Shown in pieces: positions 60,233 to 64,000 of a stretch of 64,000 nt of DNA; the stretch's first letter is position 1; every line of letters begins with the position of its first letter. Position numbers and translations under genes: made by a program. Origin of the DNA: CADEED01 sp964444835 (lineage in GTDB: Bacteria > Pseudomonadota > Gammaproteobacteria > Steroidobacterales > Steroidobacteraceae); contig CAYUIT010000008.1 in assembly GCA_964444835.1 (NCBI GenBank), positions 1-64,000 of the forward strand. Reading direction: 5' to 3'. Below the pieces are notes generated by a model. The model was not told where the DNA came from and did not search any database. It saw nothing but the letters and a program-made list of their open reading frames with translations.

Positions 60233-60871
60233 CTAACCAAACGGGAATCTCGGTTCTGCAAGCTTTCGAAGCGCCAAGAGATGCTCAATCGCGGGAACAA
60301 CCTGCAGGTTGTCAGCGGACCACTCGCCGCCAGCCACAAGCGGCTTGACGAAGCCATACATTTCGTTGCGCCGTAGCGGGCCCAGCCGCTTGCGTGCAGC
60401 ACGGAACATCGGCTTACCGGCATCGCTTTTGAAGTCACAATCCTCGGGCGTCATGCTCGCAAAAAAAGTGCGCGTCGATATGTCTTGCTTACGCGCATCA
60501 AGCGGCTTCAATTGCTTCGGGCCGATAAAGACGCTGTTCGAGGGGCAATCGAGCGTGCCGCAGCTACCCGTCCCCTCAGCAAAAAGATACAGAGTGCCGA
60601 ACGCGCTGCGCGCCACGACATGCATACGCTGACGCTCGCTTTCCAGCCGAGTACCGATGAGCCAGGCATCGACGACTTCGCGGTACTCGCGCGGGTCTAC
60701 CGTCCAAAAGCAACCGTCCGCATAGGCAGCGAAGCCAGCGAATTGCCAGTAATCCGTGAGCTTCGTCGGCATTCGCGCGCGAAAGAAGTCGAGCAATTCC
60801 GTCGAGGCAGCGATCGGATCACACCCTGCCCCCATACGCGACTGAAAGAACTCGAAGTCAGGGTCGTTCAT
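60233..60871 (-). CDS. GAD-like/DUF1851 (Tdi1-type immunity) protein 1
   Basis: A 212-residue soluble protein of the T6SS immunity Tdi1-like group: an N-terminal GAD-like domain (LTDYWQFAGFAAYADGCFWTVDPREYREVVDAWLIG) and a C-terminal DUF1851 domain (ARKRLGPLRRNEMYGFVKPLVAGGEWSADNLQVVPAIEHLLAL). It may neutralise a toxin of the polymorphic or T6SS type, but no toxin gene is visible next to it. ATG 60871 preferred; the frame to 60943 is arginine-rich. Same orientation as, and similar to, the gene at 61017. Confidence 0.7.
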   Translation of the reverse strand: MNDPDFEFFQSRMGAGCDPIAASTELLDFFRARMPTKLTDYWQFAGFAAYADGCFWTVDPREYREVVDAWLIGTRLESERQRMHVVARSAFGTLYLFAEGTGSCGTLDCPSNSVFIGPKQLKPLDARKQDISTRTFFASMTPEDCDFKSDAGKPMFRAARKRLGPLRRNEMYGFVKPLVAGGEWSADNLQVVPAIEHLLALRKLAEPRFPFG

Positions 60872-61016
60872 TTGCGCTTGCTGACGAGCTGATTTGTACG
60901 AACTCAAGGAGCGTACACGACAGATTCGCAAACGAGCACACAATCACTAACGAAAGTTGGATCAGCGAGAAGCCTGAACTCGCGCAGCCGTTAGGTCATG
61001 GCCGCGCACGGGACGC

Positions 61017-61748
61017 TCATCTTTGCTGCGCCATCCACGCGCGAACTCGCGCGCGGTGCTCGGCAATCACCGCCTTGGCTGTCTGATTGTCGGCGTCGAA
61101 TGCACCGCCCAAATCCGTGTAGGAGATCTTCGGTTGATCGATCAACTGCCGCAACATCGAGCAGTGCACGATACCGTCCACTTTCACTAGATTCTCGAGC
61201 TTGCGCGGCCCTCCCAGCAACAACGCTGGCTCGAACGCATAGATCTCGTTCCAACCAAGCGGACCGAGCTTCCTCACTGCCCGTTCGAAAAGCCGTTCAT
61301 CCTCGCTGTCCCTGATGTCGTAGTCTTCTGTGAGGGTCGGCGAGGTCAGTGCAATCGATGCCGAGATATCTAGCTGGCGTGGGCTGAGTAACTTGAGCGA
61401 GCTAGACATCATCCAGTCCGTGTATGGATGTACCGCCAAGACGTCGCCAATCAGTGGACTGAAAGTGCGGAGTTGCCCGAATGCCGTGACACCAACAACA
61501 TAGAAGGGACCATACTCCTCGTAAAGAGTCCCATGGACCCAATCGTTGATCACGCCCTGCCAGTCATCTGGATTGACTGAAGAGAACAGTCCGTGCCTGA
61601 ACTGATTAAAGCCCTCTGTCTCCCAATAGCCTAACAAGACGTCTGGTAACTGACCCCGATAGCGCTCGATTAGCTCCCGCGGCACTTCCCGCTTCAACGT
61701 CGGTTCGCCGTTTACCTTGATGAGGTAAGAATAGTGTTCGTCGCGCAT
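61017..61748 (-). CDS. GAD-like/DUF1851 (Tdi1-type immunity) protein 2
   Basis: A 243-residue paralogue of the gene at 60233: PDVLLGYWETEGFNQFRHGLFSSVNPDDWQGVINDWVHG in the GAD-like half, and AVRKLGPLGWNEIYAFEPALLLGGPRKLENLVKVDGIVHCSMLRQLID in the DUF1851 half. The shared LGPL..NE(M/I)Y.F motif shows common origin. Probably immunity or toxin-like-fold protein. It has a weak ribosome site. The 145-base spacer to the other copy and the 157-base upstream gap hold only a small hairpin at 61840-61855. Confidence 0.7.
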   Translation of the reverse strand: MRDEHYSYLIKVNGEPTLKREVPRELIERYRGQLPDVLLGYWETEGFNQFRHGLFSSVNPDDWQGVINDWVHGTLYEEYGPFYVVGVTAFGQLRTFSPLIGDVLAVHPYTDWMMSSSLKLLSPRQLDISASIALTSPTLTEDYDIRDSEDERLFERAVRKLGPLGWNEIYAFEPALLLGGPRKLENLVKVDGIVHCSMLRQLIDQPKISYTDLGGAFDADNQTAKAVIAEHRARVRAWMAQQR

Positions 61749-61904
61749 TTCAATTCGCCGCTGGACAAATCGGTAGCGTTACGTTCATCCGCGCTCCACC
61801 CGAACAGCTTACAGAGGCGCTAACCATATATACTGCAGTCGGACTGTAAAGTCCGTGCGCGAAGAACAACCGTGTCGAGATCGTCGAACGCTGACGAATC
61901 GTGC

Positions 61905-62684
61905 TTAGAACGGCGGCGCGAGCCAACCCTTCGGCAACACGGTCCCGACGGCGCCGTGGCGAAAGGTCGTCGTCGAGCCTTGTTCGATCAACGTCGTGCG
62001 CGCGCCGGCGACGTTCGACGCGGTGTGCTCGAGCGGCTCGATGAACTTTGCAACGTTACAGCGCGGCGCGAATTCGATGTAACAACCCTCGGATCTCACG
62101 CCAGCGCCACGCGGATTTCCATCGAAGCGTTGGCGGATGCAAGGTGTCCCAAGCATGCTGGCACTGCCTAGACGCGTGAACTGCCCAATGCCTAGCGGCG
62201 CGACTCCGGGCTGTGTTCGCAGTGGCACACCGCGCCCGCCGCGTGGCTCGTGCACGCGCTTTGGCTGCTTCCCTCTCACTTCTTCGAGGCGGTAGTAGTC
62301 ATTGCCGATCAGCGCCGTGACAGACTTCTTCACAATCTCCTCGGCTCGCCCGAACGGCTGGCGCCCGGCAATCATGTTCTCTTGATTCGCTTGGATGCTC
62401 CAAGAACGCGATTCCTCGACGACGATCGCATTGCCGTTTGAGTACCACACACGCCGCGTGCCGGTACTGCGCGCGTTCGGGCCGGGGTCGTTTTCGATCG
62501 TACTGCCCGCCTTCACGAAGAAGTCGCGCGCGCCGTTGACCCGGTAACCGCCATCGTGCCACTCGTACACTTGCTCATATTCGAGCGGGCACAGCGCGCC
62601 CGCTTTCGGCGCCTGCGCGCCTGCCACGCCCACTGTCGTTACGAGCATCGATGTCGCAAAGCTGCGCCAGGCTGTCATCTGCAT
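61905..62684 (-). CDS. Secreted hypothetical protein
   Basis: A 259-residue protein with signal peptide (MQMTAWRSFATSMLVTTVGVAGAQA) and a mature part rich in Gly, Arg and aromatic residues with four conserved-looking cysteines. I do not recognise it. ATG 62684 has GGAGGA 6 bases upstream; the frame to 62813 is an extension over the OxyR control region. Divergent from oxyR. Possibly an envelope protein. Confidence 0.65.
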   Translation of the reverse strand: MQMTAWRSFATSMLVTTVGVAGAQAPKAGALCPLEYEQVYEWHDGGYRVNGARDFFVKAGSTIENDPGPNARSTGTRRVWYSNGNAIVVEESRSWSIQANQENMIAGRQPFGRAEEIVKKSVTALIGNDYYRLEEVRGKQPKRVHEPRGGRGVPLRTQPGVAPLGIGQFTRLGSASMLGTPCIRQRFDGNPRGAGVRSEGCYIEFAPRCNVAKFIEPLEHTASNVAGARTTLIEQGSTTTFRHGAVGTVLPKGWLAPPF

Positions 62685-62771
62685 GGCTATTCCTCCGCAC
62701 GAAAGCGTCTCGCGGAGATTACGCTGGCTGCGCTGCGATCGTCGAGCACACCGATCGAATTGGAGATTCCC

Positions 62772-62786
62772 ATAGAGCCTGTCTAT
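62772..62786 (+). promoter_or_regulatory. OxyR-like half site ATAG-N7-CTAT
   Basis: ATAG (62772-62775), seven bases, CTAT (62783-62786) upstream of oxyR at -17 to -31 from its ATG. It matches the core ATAG-N7-CTAT of OxyR operators, but the second half site seven bases away is absent in both directions (TGGA upstream, ACTG downstream). It could be an autoregulatory site. Confidence 0.4.
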
Positions 62787-62802
62787 CCGGCAAACTGTCG
62801 TC

Positions 62803-63696
62803 ATGGACATCAAGCTGAAAGATCTGCGTTATCTGATCGCGGTTGCCGACACACGACACTTCGGTCGCGCGGCGGAGCGCACGTTCGTCAGTCAGCCGAC
62901 ATTGTCGGCCCAGCTGAAGAAGCTCGAGGAGTACCTTGGCGTGCAGCTCATCGAGCGCGCGCCAAAGCGCATCGCTCTCACAGCCGCGGGTGAAGCGATT
63001 GTCGCGCGTGCGCGCCGCATGGTGGAGGCGAGCGACGAGATCGTCGATCTCGCCAAGAGTTTTCGCGATCCGCTCGCGGGCCCGCTCAAGCTCGCGCTGC
63101 TGCCCACGATCGGGCCTTATCTTCTGCCGCGAGTGGCGCCACGCATTCGCAAAGCGTTGCCGCGCGTCGAACTCATGCTGTACGAGTATCAAACCGCACC
63201 GATGCTCGAGAAACTGCGTGGTGGCGAGATCGATGTCGGAATTCTCGCGCTGCCAGTGGATCTCGATGGCCTCGAGTCGCGCGAACTGTATCGCGAGCCA
63301 TTCGTGCTCGCGATGCCTGCGCAGCACAAACTCGCCGAGCGCACAACCGTGAAGATCGACGATCTGAAAGGCGAAACCTTGTTGCTGCTCGAGGACGGCC
63401 ATTGCTTGCGCGATCAGGCGCTCGAGGTGTGTGCTCGTGTGCCGCTCCATGAAAAGCAAGACTTTCGCGCAACGAGCCTTGAAACACTGCGACAAATGGT
63501 CGCGTCCGGCTCGGGCATCACGCTGTTGCCCGAGCTCGCCGCGAGCGGCGCTTACGGGAACGCCCGAGGCGTCGCAACACGCCCGTTCATTCGCCCGGTG
63601 CCGACACGGACAATCGGCGCGATTTGGCGCAAGACGAGCGCGCGTACGCAGGCAATCGATGCGTTGTGCGAAGAGGTGGCGGCGCATGCGTTGTGA
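62803..63696 (+). CDS. oxyR: Hydrogen peroxide sensor OxyR
   Basis: LysR-type regulator of 297 residues: HTH KDLRYLIAVADTRHFGRAAERTFVSQPTLSAQLKKLEEYLG near residues 6-46, and in the sensor domain the redox cysteines C201 and C210 (GHCLRDQALEVC), spaced nine apart as in OxyR, where disulfide formation after peroxide activates transcription of catalase and peroxiredoxin genes. No such target gene lies in the window except possibly the secreted protein divergent from it. Confidence 0.92.
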   Translation: MDIKLKDLRYLIAVADTRHFGRAAERTFVSQPTLSAQLKKLEEYLGVQLIERAPKRIALTAAGEAIVARARRMVEASDEIVDLAKSFRDPLAGPLKLALLPTIGPYLLPRVAPRIRKALPRVELMLYEYQTAPMLEKLRGGEIDVGILALPVDLDGLESRELYREPFVLAMPAQHKLAERTTVKIDDLKGETLLLLEDGHCLRDQALEVCARVPLHEKQDFRATSLETLRQMVASGSGITLLPELAASGAYGNARGVATRPFIRPVPTRTIGAIWRKTSARTQAIDALCEEVAAHAL

Positions 63697-63738
63697 CGCG
63701 CGCCCGGTCGGCGTCAATCGCTCTGGCATAATCAACAG

Positions 63739-64000
63739 ATGACGTCGGACTCGGTCAGTGTTTCCGCACACATCACACCGTACGACCGGCTGAGTCGCAG
63801 CGAATTCGCATTCACGCAGTTGTTAGCCGCCGAGCGCGAATCGGCGACGCTCATCGACTTCTTTGGTGCACCCTTACACGCCGAGCTCACCACGCTGGCG
63901 AAAGCCGCCGTACAAGCCAAAGTGCGCGGCAATCGCCGCGTGTATGTCTTGCCGGGCATCATGGGTTCGCAGCTTGGCGTGTTGCGCGAAGCGCCGAAGC
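63739..64000 (+). CDS. Lipase/LCAT-like alpha/beta hydrolase (5' part only)
   Basis: The N-terminal 87 codons of a gene running off the window. From ATG 63739 it reads MTSDSVSVSAHITPYDRLS, and near residue 75 YVLPGIMGSQLG, which resembles the LPGIMGS(x)L of LCAT/PGAP1-type lipases and esterases. An extended -10 (TGG-CATAAT) ends 6 bases before the ATG, suggesting a leaderless transcript; no -35 is seen. The identification is tentative because the catalytic part lies outside. Confidence 0.5.
   Translation, partial: MTSDSVSVSAHITPYDRLSRSEFAFTQLLAAERESATLIDFFGAPLHAELTTLAKAAVQAKVRGNRRVYVLPGIMGSQLGVLREAPK

Noticed and set aside
61840..61855. Small hairpin CGGACT-GTAA-AGTCCG that resembles a tRNA arm
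   Set aside because: No acceptor stem or anticodon arm can be built around it; it is only a 6-bp hairpin in a promoter gap.
1..64000. tRNA, rRNA, CRISPR arrays, insertion sequences, phage genes
   Set aside because: I found no tRNA cloverleaf, no regularly spaced repeats with spacers, no transposase or integrase frames and no phage structural genes.

Overview
The window is about 64 kb of GC-rich DNA (roughly 63-65% by eye) from what looks like an aerobic or microaerophilic Gammaproteobacterium. Pointers are the ubiE-ubiJ-ubiB ubiquinone block, a DUF971 protein, OxyR, an RND efflux operon, a trp operon controlled by a ribosome-stalling attenuator, and a PEP-CTERM tail. The mix with KorAB, DUF1800/DUF1501 and a B12-type MerR photoreceptor would fit a Steroidobacterales/Nevskiales-like lineage, but that placement is an inference. 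Genes are dense on both strands. I saw no rRNA, tRNA, CRISPR array, insertion sequence or prophage, and there is one assembly gap of exactly 100 N at 46136-46235.

Layout. 1-4.0 kb: a DUF1800/DUF1501 secreted pair and a CarH/LitR-type B12 photoreceptor repressor. 4.1-15 kb: fasciclin protein, S9 peptidase, paraoxonase-like enzyme, Tat-exported amine oxidase, inorganic pyrophosphatase, FabH-like ketosynthase, LemA/DUF3137 pair, agmatinase-like hydrolase. 15-20.3 kb: small proteins including a 42-residue bTHX-like ribosomal protein, then a 2-oxoacid:ferredoxin oxidoreductase module (GltD-like flavoprotein, KorA, KorB). 20.3-27.4 kb: outer membrane protein, DUF971, GT2-GtrA glycosyltransferase, VOC protein, a 540-base intergenic region with a candidate structured RNA and tandem palindromes, then ubiE-ubiJ-ubiB. 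27.4-36.2 kb: a nine-gene minus-strand operon trpE-G-D-C-F-B-A plus an MFS exporter and a hotdog-like protein, every junction overlapping by 4 bases, preceded by trpL and an attenuator. 36.2-44.7 kb: HerA-like ATPase, DUF2780, YajQ, feoA-feoB with a Cys-rich partner, and a divergent FecA-like TonB receptor sharing a Fur-like box. 45-50 kb: an ABC-2 exporter interrupted by the gap, an amidohydrolase and a DesK/DesR-type two-component pair. 50.3-56.7 kb: a TetR-TolC-MFP-RND efflux operon with two palindromic operator candidates. 57-64 kb: hydroxyacid dehydrogenase, DUF192-YciI-Nudix operon, an orphan pair of GAD-like/DUF1851 (Tdi1-type) immunity-like genes, OxyR, and the start of a lipase-like gene cut by the window end.

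Main points of interest: (i) a fully legible trp attenuator with tandem Trp codons in a 15-residue leader peptide; (ii) a B12 photoreceptor gene with both diagnostic motifs and an inverted-repeat operator at its own start; (iii) a strongly over-represented word TTGTTAG/CTAACAA, seen more than 40 times where only a few are expected; (iv) a nested hairpin plus intrinsic terminator at 23845-23940 that could be a new small RNA or leader; (v) several genes whose -10 box lies about 6 bases from the start codon, suggesting leaderless transcripts.
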